Source: Akanthomyces muscarius (lineage: Eukaryota > Ascomycota > Sordariomycetes > Hypocreales > Cordycipitaceae). Taken from it: a stretch of 64,000 nucleotides of DNA. Positions 13,209 through 23,692 of the stretch are shown here, one piece after another. The translations under genes were made by a program, and so were the position numbers. Position 1 is the stretch's first letter; each line of letters opens with the position of its first letter. The stretch spans positions 1,736,001 to 1,800,000 of the forward strand of contig NW_026611618.1 of the NCBI RefSeq assembly GCF_028009165.1, read 5' to 3'. The notes under the pieces were generated by a model. It ran no database searches and was not told the DNA's origin. It was given only the letters and a program-made list of their open reading frames with translations.

Positions 13209-13943
13209 ATGCGCTTCACAGATACTGCTCTGCTTCTTGGCAGCGTTTCTCTATCCACCGCGCTAAACCCAGGCTGCGCACCGGGCGGCAACTTTGACCT
13301 CTCCCACTGGAAGCTGCAGCTGCCCTCCGGCAAGCCCAACCACCCGGACGAGATCAGCGCCGACCGGCTCGGCGACTGCCACGGCTACACCAACGCCAAG
13401 TACTTCTTCACCGACAAGTCGGACGGCTCGCTCGTGCTCACCGTCCCTGGCGACAAGAGCAACTCGGACTGCGTCAGCACCGAGCACAGCGACCACTGCC
13501 GCTGCGAGCTACGCGAGAATAAGCCTACCAGCTGGGACCCTCATGCCGACAAGAACCGCCTGTTTGGCGAGCTCAAGGTCACCAAGAATGACGGCGAGAT
13601 TTGCATCGGCCAGATCCACGTCGACGACAGTGTCTCGCACAAGCCCGTCGCCGAGCTGTACTACAACGCCGCGGGAGACCTGAAGATGGGCGTGCAGCTG
13701 TGCGCGGACAACAGCTGCAAGCAGCAGCGCGTCGATGTCGACCACGTGCCCAAGGGCCAGCGCTTCACGTACGAGATTCGCTACGAGAAGAACATCTTGT
13801 CGGTCAGCATCAATGGCAAGGCCTTTCAGAAGCTGGACACCCACAAGCTCAACGGACCGAAGAGCTACTTCAAGGCTGGCAACTACAACCAGAAGAGCGG
13901 CCCGACCGAGGTTCAATTTTACCAGATCAAGGTTTCTCATTAA
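13209..13943 (+). CDS. Secreted PL7-type polysaccharide (alginate/glucuronan) lyase
   Basis: The single exon encodes 244 aa. A signal peptide (about 1-18) is followed by a jelly-roll lyase domain of the alginate lyase 2 type. Three active-site strands typical of PL7 are visible: RCELRE (98-103, usually R[ST]ELRE), QIH (135-137) and YFKAGNYNQ (220-228). In the family, the Arg, Gln, His and Tyr of these motifs bind the uronate and perform beta-elimination. Several cysteines suggest disulfides in the secreted protein. The substrate could be alginate, glucuronan or another polyuronate; PL20 is a related alternative. The Cys within the RxELR motif is unusual. The gene lies alone between SRP19 and an epimerase gene. 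Confidence 0.8.
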   Translation: MRFTDTALLLGSVSLSTALNPGCAPGGNFDLSHWKLQLPSGKPNHPDEISADRLGDCHGYTNAKYFFTDKSDGSLVLTVPGDKSNSDCVSTEHSDHCRCELRENKPTSWDPHADKNRLFGELKVTKNDGEICIGQIHVDDSVSHKPVAELYYNAAGDLKMGVQLCADNSCKQQRVDVDHVPKGQRFTYEIRYEKNILSVSINGKAFQKLDTHKLNGPKSYFKAGNYNQKSGPTEVQFYQIKVSH

Positions 13944-14048
13944 GAAGATGCAAATTGTATAATATACTTTAAAAAAGACCAAAGAACCAAAATAACCAAA
14001 TGGTAGCCAATTTCCCATCACATTCTGCATTTGAATACATTGTGAGAA

Positions 14049-15032
14049 TCATTGCTTGTCTAATTCGGCGTGCTGCTCAAGAATGGCAGCCTCAACATCT
14101 TCTAGCACCCCTGCAGGCCCATCTCCGATCTTCCATCCGCTCTTATTGACCCAATCCCACGTATCTTTGATAGTGTCCAGCGCAGGCCGTATATTCAATC
14201 CAGCTGCGGCCGCTTTTTTGCCTGTACTCTGGAAAATGGAAGCATGTGCCTTGGGGAGCCACATTGGGATTTCCATCCGCTTCCCGGCAACAGCTTTCGC
14301 CACCTCGTCACCATCCACCCACACCAGCGAGGCCCTGCCACCGGCAGCTTCATTGGCAGCCTCCAGGAGGCCTGCCAGCGTAATGTGGCTCATGCCCGAT
14401 ACGGCGTCGAAAGTGCCTTGAATGTTGCGCTCCGCACCGTCAATCAGAAACGCGGCCAGGTCGCGTCCGTCGATGAATTGCAAAGCCAGGTCTTCTGGCC
14501 CCGGCGCCAGCGTCAGCCCGCCTCGCTCCATTCTTCGAAGCCACCACGGCAGCCTGCCAGGCGTTGTCTCGCCGGGCCCGACGATGAGTCCGGGACGGAC
14601 AATGAGCGTCGGCACGCCAGATTCGGCAGCTTCGCGCTCTGAGCACAGCTTGTCCTTGAAGTACTTGACTGGCGTCTTATCCGTGTCGTGAAGCGCAGAG
14701 GTCTCGTCGTAGGGTGCTGTCGACGCCTTGCGATCGTATACGCTTATGCTTGAGACGAATGCATAGTGCTTCATCCGGCCATTGAGCGCGGCAATCGCCT
14801 GCTTCACCGCAGAGGCGTCCGAGTCCCAAGTGTCAATGACGGCATCGAAGGAAAGACCATCGAGAGCAGCGTATCCGTTTTCTGCAAGGCGGTCACCGAG
14901 CAAGGCTTGCGCCCCTGCAGGGGCTGGCTTGTTGCCGCGATTGAAGACGGTGACTTGGTGGCCGCGAGCCAGAGCCTGTTCTGCAACAAGGCGCCCGACG
15001 TAGTGAGTACCACCTAAAATGAGCAAATGCAT
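14049..15032 (-). CDS. NAD-dependent epimerase/dehydratase (extended SDR-like)
   Basis: The intronless gene encodes 327 aa. The N terminus has a Rossmann nucleotide site, GGTHYVG at 8-14, followed by FNRGNK, which fits NAD(P) binding. The fold matches the NAD-dependent epimerase/dehydratase family. A YFKDK segment near residue 123 supplies the YxxxK pair, and a conserved VRPGLIVGPGE segment follows. No signal peptide is visible, so the protein is probably cytosolic. The substrate is unknown. It is transcribed divergently from the L-asparaginase II gene across about 630 bp. Lack of introns and general similarity to bacterial epimerases are compatible with old horizontal transfer, but this is inference. 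Start: ATG at 15032, directly before the Rossmann strand. Confidence 0.85.
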   Translation of the reverse strand: MHLLILGGTHYVGRLVAEQALARGHQVTVFNRGNKPAPAGAQALLGDRLAENGYAALDGLSFDAVIDTWDSDASAVKQAIAALNGRMKHYAFVSSISVYDRKASTAPYDETSALHDTDKTPVKYFKDKLCSEREAAESGVPTLIVRPGLIVGPGETTPGRLPWWLRRMERGGLTLAPGPEDLALQFIDGRDLAAFLIDGAERNIQGTFDAVSGMSHITLAGLLEAANEAAGGRASLVWVDGDEVAKAVAGKRMEIPMWLPKAHASIFQSTGKKAAAAGLNIRPALDTIKDTWDWVNKSGWKIGDGPAGVLEDVEAAILEQHAELDKQ

Positions 15033-15661
15033 GATTTGAAAACTTTTTTTGGACGAGCTTGGATTTGAGTATCTGGTCCTCTAGATCCAGGCTTTATAAG
15101 TACTGTGCAAAGTACAATTGGCAGCAGTTGCCTGGATAGGCAGTAGTTAAAACGTGTCTACTTCCCATGGCTGCGATGCTTTTGTAGAACTGTCAACACA
15201 CGCTGTCAACAGCTGCCTAAATCCTAGACAGTGCATCCCGGCTGTAAGGCTGCTAGAAGCGCTTTTTAAGGATGCAGCAGAACGCCATGCGGCAGTCGAT
15301 TGACGGCGCCAGTTTTACGGTTTCTCAATGGCACCAAAACATCGCAGACTGAGATATGACTCACAGGACCTTCTTCATTTGGTTATCAACAGATGCTGCC
15401 AATGCCGAATTGCATCCACTTGGAACAAGCCTAGGGCGCACCGTCATAACTCATAACCACAAAGTACCCCCACGGGGCGACGCCCCGGGCTGTGGGGTAA
15501 CTATAAGTAGGCTACCACTATTTTGTTGGCTACCACTACTACTTTCTTGTCCTCTTGTGGTTCAAAGGGGTTTTCACAAGTTAACTTCGGTCTCATTTAT
15601 ATCTCCCACCCAGCTTCTCTCTTACGAAACAGCAGCTTCTACAAGCCAAGCCCACCATAGC
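15033..15661. promoter_or_regulatory. Divergent promoter with a GC-rich inverted repeat
   Basis: The region is shared by the epimerase (-) and asparaginase (+) genes. At 15464-15501 there is an imperfect inverted repeat: a perfect GGGGCG-A-CGCCCC core (15474-15486) flanked by GTACCCCCAC and GTGGGGTAAC. The outer arms contain GTGGGG in both orientations, which fits the CreA/Mig1 consensus SYGGRG. A direct repeat GGCTACCACTA follows at about 15510 and 15529. Carbon-catabolite control is an inference. Confidence 0.45.
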
Positions 15662-16741
15662 ATGACCAAGACCACCCGCGACGACAACTATGTTGTGATT
15701 GACAGAAATGGCGTCATCGAAAATCGGCATGAACTTCATGCTGTAGTCGTCGACTCGACCGGAAAGGTCCTTTTCGTCGTCGGCGACCCGAATCGGGTAA
15801 CCCTGATCCGCTCAGCAGCCAAACCTGCCCAGGCCGTTGCCATTGTCGAGACTGGAGCTCTCGAAAAGTATGGCCTCGGCGAAGCTGACCTCGCCCTCAT
15901 GTGCGCCTCGCACAGCAGCGAGGACCGACATGTAGAGCGGGCCAAGGGCATCTTGGCCAAGGCGGGCAACTCGGAAGCCGACCTGCGCTGTGGTGGCCAT
16001 CCCGCCATCCTGCCGGACAGGAACAAGGCATGGATCCGGGCTGGTTTCGAGCCAACACCCGTATGGAGCAACTGCTCCGGAAAGCACTCGGGCATGCTGG
16101 CTGCTGCGCGAGCCATTGGTGCAGGGCCGGAGGACTATCATGTGCTTTCGCACCCCCTCCAGCAACGCGTGAAGCAAGCAACGGAGGAGATTGCGCGGCT
16201 CCCATCGGAGCAGGTCCGATGGGCCATTGACGGATGCAATATGCCTGCGCCGGCCTATCCTCTCGTCTACCTGGCCACCACCAATGCGGCCTTTGCAGCG
16301 GCAGCGGATGCGGTGGCCAGAGGCGACGAGGACGTGACGCAGAGACAGCGCAGCATGACCCGGGTCTTCAACGCCATGTCGACGTATCCTGAAATGGTCG
16401 CCGGCGAGGGGCGCTTCTGCACCGCGCTCATGCGGGCGTACAAGGGGCGTGTCATCGGTAAAATCGGCGCGGATGCCTGCTACGGGATCGGCATTCGCGA
16501 ATGCGAAGAGACGAGGCGTCTTGGTGCGGTCGGGTCTGTTGGGATTGCCGCAAAAGTCGAAGACGGAAACCTGGACATCCTCTACAGTGCTCTCCCAGAG
16601 CTCTTGGCACGACTCGATATTGGCACGGCGGAGACGCGCAGCGCTCTAGATGGGTTTCATTCAGTGGCGATCAAGAACACTGTGGGTGTCGTCACTGGCC
16701 ATGTCTCTTTTCCGTTCAAGCTGCAGGCGGTTCAGTCATGA
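15662..16741 (+). CDS. L-asparaginase II (ReAV/AnsA type)
   Basis: This enzyme hydrolyses L-asparagine to aspartate and ammonia. The single exon encodes 359 aa, close to the about 367 aa of the Rhizobium etli ReAV family (Asparaginase_II), which is unrelated to the E. coli-type enzymes. Expected active-site and metal-site residues are present: Ser51 and Lys54 in RSAAKPAQ, Ser83 or Ser85 in ASHSSE, Cys138 and Lys141 in NCSGKHSGML, Cys192 in DGCNMPAPAYP, and a Lys near 267 (IGKIGA). No signal peptide is seen, so it is probably cytosolic. The ATG at 15662 is chosen because the 102 upstream in-frame residues are outside the family and lie in the promoter. The family also occurs in other fungi, so recent transfer is not shown. 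Confidence 0.9.
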   Translation: MTKTTRDDNYVVIDRNGVIENRHELHAVVVDSTGKVLFVVGDPNRVTLIRSAAKPAQAVAIVETGALEKYGLGEADLALMCASHSSEDRHVERAKGILAKAGNSEADLRCGGHPAILPDRNKAWIRAGFEPTPVWSNCSGKHSGMLAAARAIGAGPEDYHVLSHPLQQRVKQATEEIARLPSEQVRWAIDGCNMPAPAYPLVYLATTNAAFAAAADAVARGDEDVTQRQRSMTRVFNAMSTYPEMVAGEGRFCTALMRAYKGRVIGKIGADACYGIGIRECEETRRLGAVGSVGIAAKVEDGNLDILYSALPELLARLDIGTAETRSALDGFHSVAIKNTVGVVTGHVSFPFKLQAVQS

Positions 16742-17541
16742 GCCTGAACCTGCATTCAATGATGCAATGGAATAGCAAGTTATGCATAGACATCAATTGA
16801 GCTTATTATTCTGCTCCGTATCATTACGTAGTATGCTGTAGCGCGTCCGTGGCTCAGAATGAAGAATAATGGGCGTGGAGTGTAAGTAGAAGTACGCTGC
16901 CGTTTTAGAAAAAGAATGAGAGACTGCCACTTCTGTGACAAAGAAAAGAAGAAAAGAAGCTCCAACTCGGAATCGTTCAACTGCACCTGCTTTTCGCCCC
17001 TGTTAGGGACGGCGACCTGATAGACTGTCTTGATGGGACCTTTTTGATCGTTAAATCTTGCACGAGTGCTGAATTCAACCCTGTCAAAATTTTGGGTTCG
17101 GGGAATAAAGTAGAACAAGCCCTTTGTGGTAGTTCCACTTGTTGCTGGGGATTCATTGCTCGAAGACAATGATATATCCGGAACGGAGAAGTACACATAG
17201 AACAAACATGTGACTGTTTTATTCCAAATTAAGTACAGTTGGAATCACTTACACCACCACATTGGTCGCCTAAACGTTGGTTGCTCGCCATTTGAGTTCC
17301 AGTTAGCCAGGGCACAACCGTCATCTCCTCTTCGGGAGAAACCAACTTGACATTATTGATGAACGCTATTGATCAGCGAGAATAGTCAGCTGGGCAGCTG
17401 TTCAGACGGGGTTGGGAGTTCTCATAGGGTAACAGCAGAGCCTTGTAGCGGTCTTTCTTTTTCTTCTTATTCCTTGATGGAGGCCCGCGGAGGCCTCGCG
17501 GAGGCCTTGCAAGTGATGGCGTAACAGGTGACGGCCTTGCG
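16742..17541. other. Intergenic, possible minus-strand coding relic
   Basis: No recognised gene. On the minus strand, open segments at about 17555-17420, 17365-17250 and 17210-16920 are joined by plausible splice sites (a GTAAGT donor near 17250; a GCTGAC branch with ATAG acceptor near 17366). The encoded peptide resembles nothing I know and has no clear start. It may be a relic or chance. Confidence 0.25.
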
Positions 17542-17550
17542 GTGCCTTTA

Positions 17551-17812
17551 GTGTGCTACACTGGCTATCTTAATCTCTCGGAAGACTTGTCGAAGCGAAA
17601 TCCCTGGCCCGGCAAAGCTGTTGGCTGCACACGCGGGTACTGCTGGCATTCATGCGGCGCGGGTGGCCAGTGGTGCTGGGCGGCCCGGGGCGATGGAACT
17701 GGGCCCTGGATTACTTGCAACAAGGACGACCAGTGCAGTGGTACCACGCCATGCGGCGCAGGGGCCTGTAAAATTCTGCGGCTGTACTTACCGAGTTGAA
17801 ATTTGATAACGA
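17551..17812 (+). pseudogene. Broken small cysteine-rich secreted protein gene
   Basis: The reading frame encodes a cysteine-rich peptide with segments VGCTRGYCWHSCG, QWCW and TTPCGAGACK. This resembles small secreted fungal proteins that end in a CxxCGCxC-type motif. After ACK the frame runs into an unrelated tail, but a shift of one base in the run TGTAAAATTC restores a CGC ending (nt 17773-17812). There is no in-frame ATG; the segment begins just after a TTTAG that looks like an intron acceptor at about 17551, and I find no upstream signal-peptide exon. Both defects point to a pseudogene, though the base shift could be a sequencing error. Function is unknown. Confidence 0.5.
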
Positions 17813-18395
17813 GAACTTGTATATGCCTGTAGTAGTCTCGCTGTGAATGGGAACCAGCTAGACCGGCTAATTATCCTTCTTTCATAACGAAGACATCCTG
17901 CGTCCTATTTGCTCCGCTGAAGTCAGGGTACTGACCGGCAGATTAGTGGTCAAGTCGGTGACGACCAGCGAACACCGGCTGCTGTATGTTTTTTTTCTAT
18001 CATCTTTCATTGTACATGTATACATTGCTGTCTTTCTCTTTTTGTCTCTCACTCGTGCTTTATGTGTGCGTGAGCTTTCAGTGTGTGCGGGGCTGCCATG
18101 CAGGTGTGCCTTTGTTCAATCCAGCCAATGATTCAAATGCTGTTCCTTGTGCAGCTTTGTATGCTTAGTCGGTGGTAACCGACTATTTAGTACAAAAACA
18201 AAAGGGCAAGTTCTATAGATACAGAAAAAAGAATGCTTTGTATTTGAAAAGCAACGCTTTGCGTCAACAACGCTTTGTGTGAGACCTCCAACAGAGATGC
18301 TGTATGATGCGGATTTCTCAGCCCAAAGAGCTTGTGATGTGCCAGGTAGACCACGTCGAGGACAGCCAATGATCTCCAACTTCTCAGAAAATGCA
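17813..18395. other. Intergenic, nothing recognised
   Basis: This 580 bp of T-rich sequence separates the broken cysteine-rich gene from the unknown minus-strand gene. Short ORFs lack start context and family features. Confidence 0.4.
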
Positions 18396-19070
18396 CTAAT
18401 GACTGCGATAGTATCTGGTGTGATGAACGGGTTTCTTTGACTTTTTCTTGGACTCCTTGATCAACCAACTGAGCAGTGCCAAAACGCCCCCGTGTCGGAA
18501 AAACTCGCTGCGCTCTAGCGATGTGACAGCAGTCTTGGTGTATGTGCCACTTTGGTCGTGGAGGGCCATTTTGTACAGGTGCGAGCAGACATGAAATTCG
18601 CCAACCAAAGTATACGACTCAATGCCTTTCCCCGCATTCTCCTCGTCGCTTTCCTCGGCAATGGGGCTGAGCAGGGTGTAGGCCGTCTTTTGGATCGCTG
18701 CTATTGTCTTCTGGCGTTTCACCTCGCGCTCGTACATCAGCGCCGTCCTGCGCTTGCCCTCGAGCGTCGAGTATCGCGGGGCTTGGAAATTCTCCTTGGG
18801 TAGCAGCTTAATCTTGTTTGGCAAATTGTCTGGTAGATACCCTGCTTTCGGCTGCCTGCTATTGTTGAGCGCCTGGCGCGTGCGGCGCTCGGCTTGGTGC
18901 ACCATGTAGCACAGAAAGCATGCTTTCCGGGCGACTTTGTCGTGAAGAGAGGCATTCATTGCCAATCTTTGCTGCAATGATAGCGCGGGTAGCTCTTTAT
19001 GTTTGCAGGCCGGCATCTTCTTGGGTGGTGGAAGGCGAGATTGGCAATGTGCGATTCTGTGGGAGATCAT
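18396..19070 (-). CDS. Hypothetical basic protein
   Basis: The single-exon ORF encodes 224 aa from the ATG at 19070, or 206 aa from the second ATG at 19016 (MPACKHKELP), which I slightly prefer. Codon use looks genuine and differs from the surrounding non-coding DNA. The protein is basic and mostly helical-looking, with an acidic patch (EESDEENAG) in the middle and a Lys-rich C-terminal segment (ESKKKSKK). A few cysteines near the N terminus (CFLCYM) do not form a known zinc motif. I recognise no domain or signal peptide and assign no function. Confidence 0.5.
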   Translation of the reverse strand: MISHRIAHCQSRLPPPKKMPACKHKELPALSLQQRLAMNASLHDKVARKACFLCYMVHQAERRTRQALNNSRQPKAGYLPDNLPNKIKLLPKENFQAPRYSTLEGKRRTALMYEREVKRQKTIAAIQKTAYTLLSPIAEESDEENAGKGIESYTLVGEFHVCSHLYKMALHDQSGTYTKTAVTSLERSEFFRHGGVLALLSWLIKESKKKSKKPVHHTRYYRSH

Positions 19071-21185
19071 GTAATATTGTTTCGAGAGCTTTCAAGTGCT
19101 CAATTATTGTCAAAGATTGAGTGAGGGTAAGCTGGTAAGGTGACTGTACGTAATGAAGAGACTTGTAGAAGCTCAAATAGGGTTTTCTTCTTGAAATCTT
19201 TGTATTGCTGCAGTTAGGACGAGAAACCCTTATATATACGTGGTTCGGCCATGGGAGCAAGGATATGCTTCCGTTGCGCAAGACAAAGCAGGCTTGGTGA
19301 CGCCTCATCAAAGCACTCAAAACTACTTTGATGACTTGGGATCATTCACAGTCACAAAGGCATAGGCTAAATTCGCGTGGTCATTATTGTCGCATATTTA
19401 CGTGTGGATGCTACTGCTAGGCTGCATACTTCTTACGGACATGAAGTATAATGCGCAAGTAATGTGTTTCGCAACCATTCAGCGTCTCTTTTTACCGCAG
19501 TGGCAAAACGACTGTTCATAGACATACGTGGCTTGATGGTTTTTCGTTGTCGGCGCCACCAAAGCGTAACTTAGCCGGGCCGCTTTCTTCAATCTCTGCG
19601 CTTCACCACGGGGCTGCGAATGCCTAAAACCTGATGCCAAGTTAGAAGGAGGTGATCTTATATGTGAATTCTGTCAATATCGATAGTAGAAGTTTCACCG
19701 ACCACGGTTCGGTGGCGACTGCGGATGCAAGCCAGGAGTAAACACAAGCCTGCCAAAGAAAGCATGAGTGCCGCGTACATGGTTATACAAAGCTCAAAAA
19801 CATAATCACAACGAAAATACTTTTCTCTGGCGCCGAAAGTTTGACTCCGAGCAGCCAGAGGCTCCCATAATGTAACCAGTCCTTATCACGCGCTGCACCA
19901 AGCTTTGTATGATGAAGTCTGTCGGAACCAACGGCTTTTCAGTAGCAGAAAAGGCTCCGCCAAATGGAAATTGCGCCTCCGGCCTGGAGTTTTATGGTGT
20001 GACCCCGAGGCACCTCTTGGGATACACCACGCCACTGAACTGAATTCAGACGTAGAAATGCGGCGACCTGGCTAGATAGCGGCTCAAGGTACTCCGCACG
20101 ATGCTGATGAATCTTTTGCTCCATGAAAACGATTGGCTAACTATTGTCCTTAAACGCACTGCGGACAGCAGACGATTGTTGCCGTAGGCCCAGCCGCACG
20201 ACGAGACTTAGCACCGTTGCTAAAGCAGCCAGTCGATAGAGGGGACGTACGATGTTTGTTCGACGCATGCGTTTACGCTAGAGGGTAGGAAATAGAAATA
20301 GAGGCGGTCAGCTTGTAGTTTTGCACCACCAGTCAATTTCGTCAGACAAATGAACGGTGTTGTCGTGAGCTCAGGAAAGTAGGAAACTCGAGGATGGTAC
20401 GCGTTTTTCAGGACAAAAACATGTCGAAGTACCATTGTGAGTCTTTTTTCTGAGAGAGAATATTCTTATTCGAATGGATATGGTTTGCGACCGTGTAGAG
20501 AGTAACCGAGACTCTTGCAAATGATGTTGCGATGTCAGAAGCTGGCCAAGGTGCACAAGATCTTGCGTGCTCATATGCAATCTGAGGCAGACGCTGCCTA
20601 AGTAATTATGCAAGACGACTGGGAAAACTTTTTGGCAGGAAAAATTCGTTGTATTCTGTTTGCGCAAAGAACCAAGCCAGCGCCACTTAGGCAGTGGCGA
20701 GCATAAGAAAAGGAAGCCAGAAAGCCATTGCAAAGCGCCGGGTAGGCCCTCGACTTGCGCAGACTTATTTACCTTTTATCGGAAGGTTTTCCCATTAAAA
20801 CCTATCATTACTGAAGCAACAGATTGTAATAAGTGTAAAAAAAAAACCTGCGCCTTTCACGACAACCACGGCCGCCACACCTCGCAGAACTGGCCGAGTG
20901 GCGTACTTTTGAGGTTTTTGAGATTTGCTTGAGCAAAACACATGGCGGCGTGTGGGTTTTGGCGGAAATTTAGAAAAGAAGGGAGAATAGAAGGAAAAGA
21001 AAAAGAAAATATATAACATCGCCACGTATAGCCACATAGATTACAGGTATAAAAGACTACGGCATGCCAGTTTGTCGAGTAAATGCTTCAGAGACAACTT
21101 CAACTTGTTTACAACTTTTTGCTACATTTTACAAAAAGAGATCTAGCAAAAGAAACAAGACTTCTCCTTGACCCAATGTCTAGAT
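19071..21185. other. Gene-poor 2.1 kb intergenic
   Basis: I see no gene, RNA or repeat I can support. ORFs here are short and without family features. The last part is AT-rich with A/T homopolymers (20830-21010) and probably contains the promoter of the F-box/WD gene. Confidence 0.4.
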
Positions 21186-23424
21186 ATGCTCTCCGGGAAA
21201 AATGTTGCCCTTCCGCGCAGCCGGACCACCTTCAGCTCTCTCAGCCCCGAGTTGCTGGCCATGATCGCGGCTCAGCTACACACCGTCGCCGACGCTGCCA
21301 ACTACGCTGCCACGTCGGCCTACCTGAACAGTCTCATGGGCCATGCCGGCTGGCGCACCTTTTTCGGGTCCAATTTTCCATCGATTCGCGTGCCCACGCA
21401 CCTACGCGGCATAGGCAAGTGGCGAGGACTGGCAATGAAGATGACGACCATGGACCGCGCGTGGGAGCGCCGCTCGTTCGACATTTACAGCTACGGCGAG
21501 CACCCGATCGCGCCCTGGGACGGCATGCACTATCGTCGCCACGGCGGCCGCAGAGGTCAGAGGAGCATCGGGCATGCCACGCCCGTGGACGCTGGGCTGG
21601 TTCCTGGCACGGCGGACGAGGTCGTGGCGTGCGGTGCGGGGGAGGACCTCATGGTCAAGAGGTCGGGAATCGAGGGCAAGAGACCGGGTCGCTGGACACA
21701 GCACCTGGGACGGGACAATGGCTTTGATCCAGGGCCGGGGGACATAACAGCGGTGTCGGTGGTGCATCGCCACGATCAGACAGAGGTCGCCACTGGGCGC
21801 GCAAATGGCCAAGTTCACCTGCAGCGGCTTATTGGCAGCTGCATTGCGACGATAGTACAGCTTTCTTTGCTCCCACAAGCCAGAGACTCTAAAGAAAGTC
21901 GTCCATCGTGTTCTGACCGCTACCTCTGGTTGGACGACACGGCAATCTCCCTTATAGAATGGGAGCCACTGTCCAACTTGCTCGCAACCGGCCAGGACAA
22001 GCATCTCCGGATGTACAGCCTGTCGCAGTTGCCTGCCGACGGAGATTTTGAGCTGGAGCCCATCGAAGTGTATGACGCCACTTGGAACCAACAGCCCTGT
22101 CAGAATCGCACTTTCATGAATACGACCAAGTTTCTTGACAGCACTACTGTTGCTTGTGGGATCGCAAACGCACACAATCCTCTGCAATGGGGACGGCTGA
22201 CTCCTGACGGGTTGCGGCTGCAGTCTACATCTTCAGACACGGGAGGAGATGCTGGGCTGGGGCGGCTACAAACAGTCAATGCCATCGAAACCGTGGGGGC
22301 AAAGGGAACGTTGATTCTCAGCGCATGGTGCGACGGCACAATCAGGTATTTGCCATATATCGACATATGCACAACGTTGGACATGTTCACATTGACCTTT
22401 TCTGGTAAGGCTCACCGATCTTCGAACCCCCGAACCCTTCGATTGTAAATACTACCGTCGTGGAAGCAGCCCGCAGGACCCGAGCAGTGCGCTCATGACG
22501 CACGGCCAGGAGCGCTTCGTGGCCGGGTCCAGCACCTCGCCCGCCCTTCACTTCTTCGACTACCGCAGCCCGACAAAGGCATACCACTGCACAGACGAGC
22601 TCCCGAGCTCGGCCGACAGTCCGCCTCCAGGACGCAACAGTAACAACCAACGAGACGAGCGCTACGCCGCGATGTTGCTGCCGCCGGAGGGCACTACCAC
22701 CGTCGCGTGCCGTCCCTACAAGGACATCGCCTGCGGCTGGGACGCCGGCTCGCGGCGAGCAGCAGAACAGACGACGGTGCGCGCCCACAGCGCCGTCTTT
22801 GAGCACGTCGTCTCGCTGGCGCGGTCCTGCGACGTCGCCGACACCTTTTACTGCGGCCTGCGCGGCGGCCTGCTTGAGACGCGGCTCTTCCAGGAGCGCT
22901 GGGCCGGCGACAGCAGCGACGAAGCAGCGGCGTGGGCGGCTGCCGCGGAGCTGCCGCGGTACTGGCCGCACGATCTCGGCAAGCACAACGCGTGGAGCCA
23001 GAAGCAGCGGCCCCGGGCCATGGTGGTCCTGGAGGAGACGACAGGATCCGCTCGCGAGGACTACTTTTACGTGCCGCAGTCGCCGCAGTCTCCCTGGCGC
23101 GGCGCCCACGCCCGCGCGTCGACGGTTCCGGTGCTGCTAGACGCAAAGGGACACCGCGTCTGCCCCCCAGTCACGGCGGCGGCGTGCTGGCCAGATGACC
23201 GCGAGGGGCGGCTGGAACCGGCTTGGACCACGAACGGGGGCCCGACGACGAGGCTGCCGTTGACGCCCGTGGCATCAGAATGCGGGGATGAGGCAGACGA
23301 AGAGGCGGACTGCGCGGGGGAGGAGACGGAGGTGGAAACGCTGCGGTTGTCGTCTGATGAGTTGCTGAGGGGACCGGATGAGTCTGATGAAGAAGACTTG
23401 CCGCTTTTTTCTTTTCTTTACTGA
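21186..23424 (+). CDS. F-box protein with WD-repeat-like C-terminal region
   Basis: Exons are 21186-22345 and 22410-23424, giving 724 aa. The intron (64 nt, GTATTT donor, TTGAC branch, TAAG acceptor) joins GTIR to LTDLRTPEPFD, recreating a WD-repeat-type strand (DGTIRLTDLR). The N terminus has an F-box-like helix pattern, FSSLSPELLAMIAAQL near residue 15, which in the family binds Skp1 in SCF ubiquitin ligases. The rest contains beta-propeller-like blades such as ISLIEWEPLSNLLATGQDK and a second half (HGQERFVAGSS, LHFFDYRSP). The C terminus is acidic (DEADEEAD, PDESDEEDL). Substrate recognition for ubiquitination is the likely role, with unknown targets. ATG 21186 is preferred over an in-frame TTG 18 nt upstream. 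Confidence 0.75.
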
Positions 23425-23692
23425 GTGCTTTACCATGCAACCAGTTTCCTTTACTTTACAGATTGCTTTACGAATAGACAAACATAATGTTCAAGAACAG
23501 GAGTAGATGCCCGAAGAGTACTCTCAAATATTGACAAAAAACTACATGCAGTAAATAAACACAAAAGAAAAGGTTTCCAACGAACAGAGTCATTGTCAAT
23601 CGTGACTTCTAATCTAACATCTTGAACATTTTACGTCTTTATATTGTTCCGCTTCTCGCAAAAGCAAGACCGGGAATGCCTTGTCGCTGCAT

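Noticed and set aside
16800..17555. Spliced minus-strand gene with three exons
   Set aside because: Splice signals are plausible, but the product has no recognisable family, no start codon and no terminal features; kept only as a note on the interval.
22405..22445. tRNA-like GATCTTCGAACCCC
   Set aside because: It resembles a T-loop but lies in coding exon 2 of the F-box gene and has no cloverleaf around it.
22387..23109. 240-codon minus-strand frame
   Set aside because: Antisense of the second exon of the F-box/WD gene.
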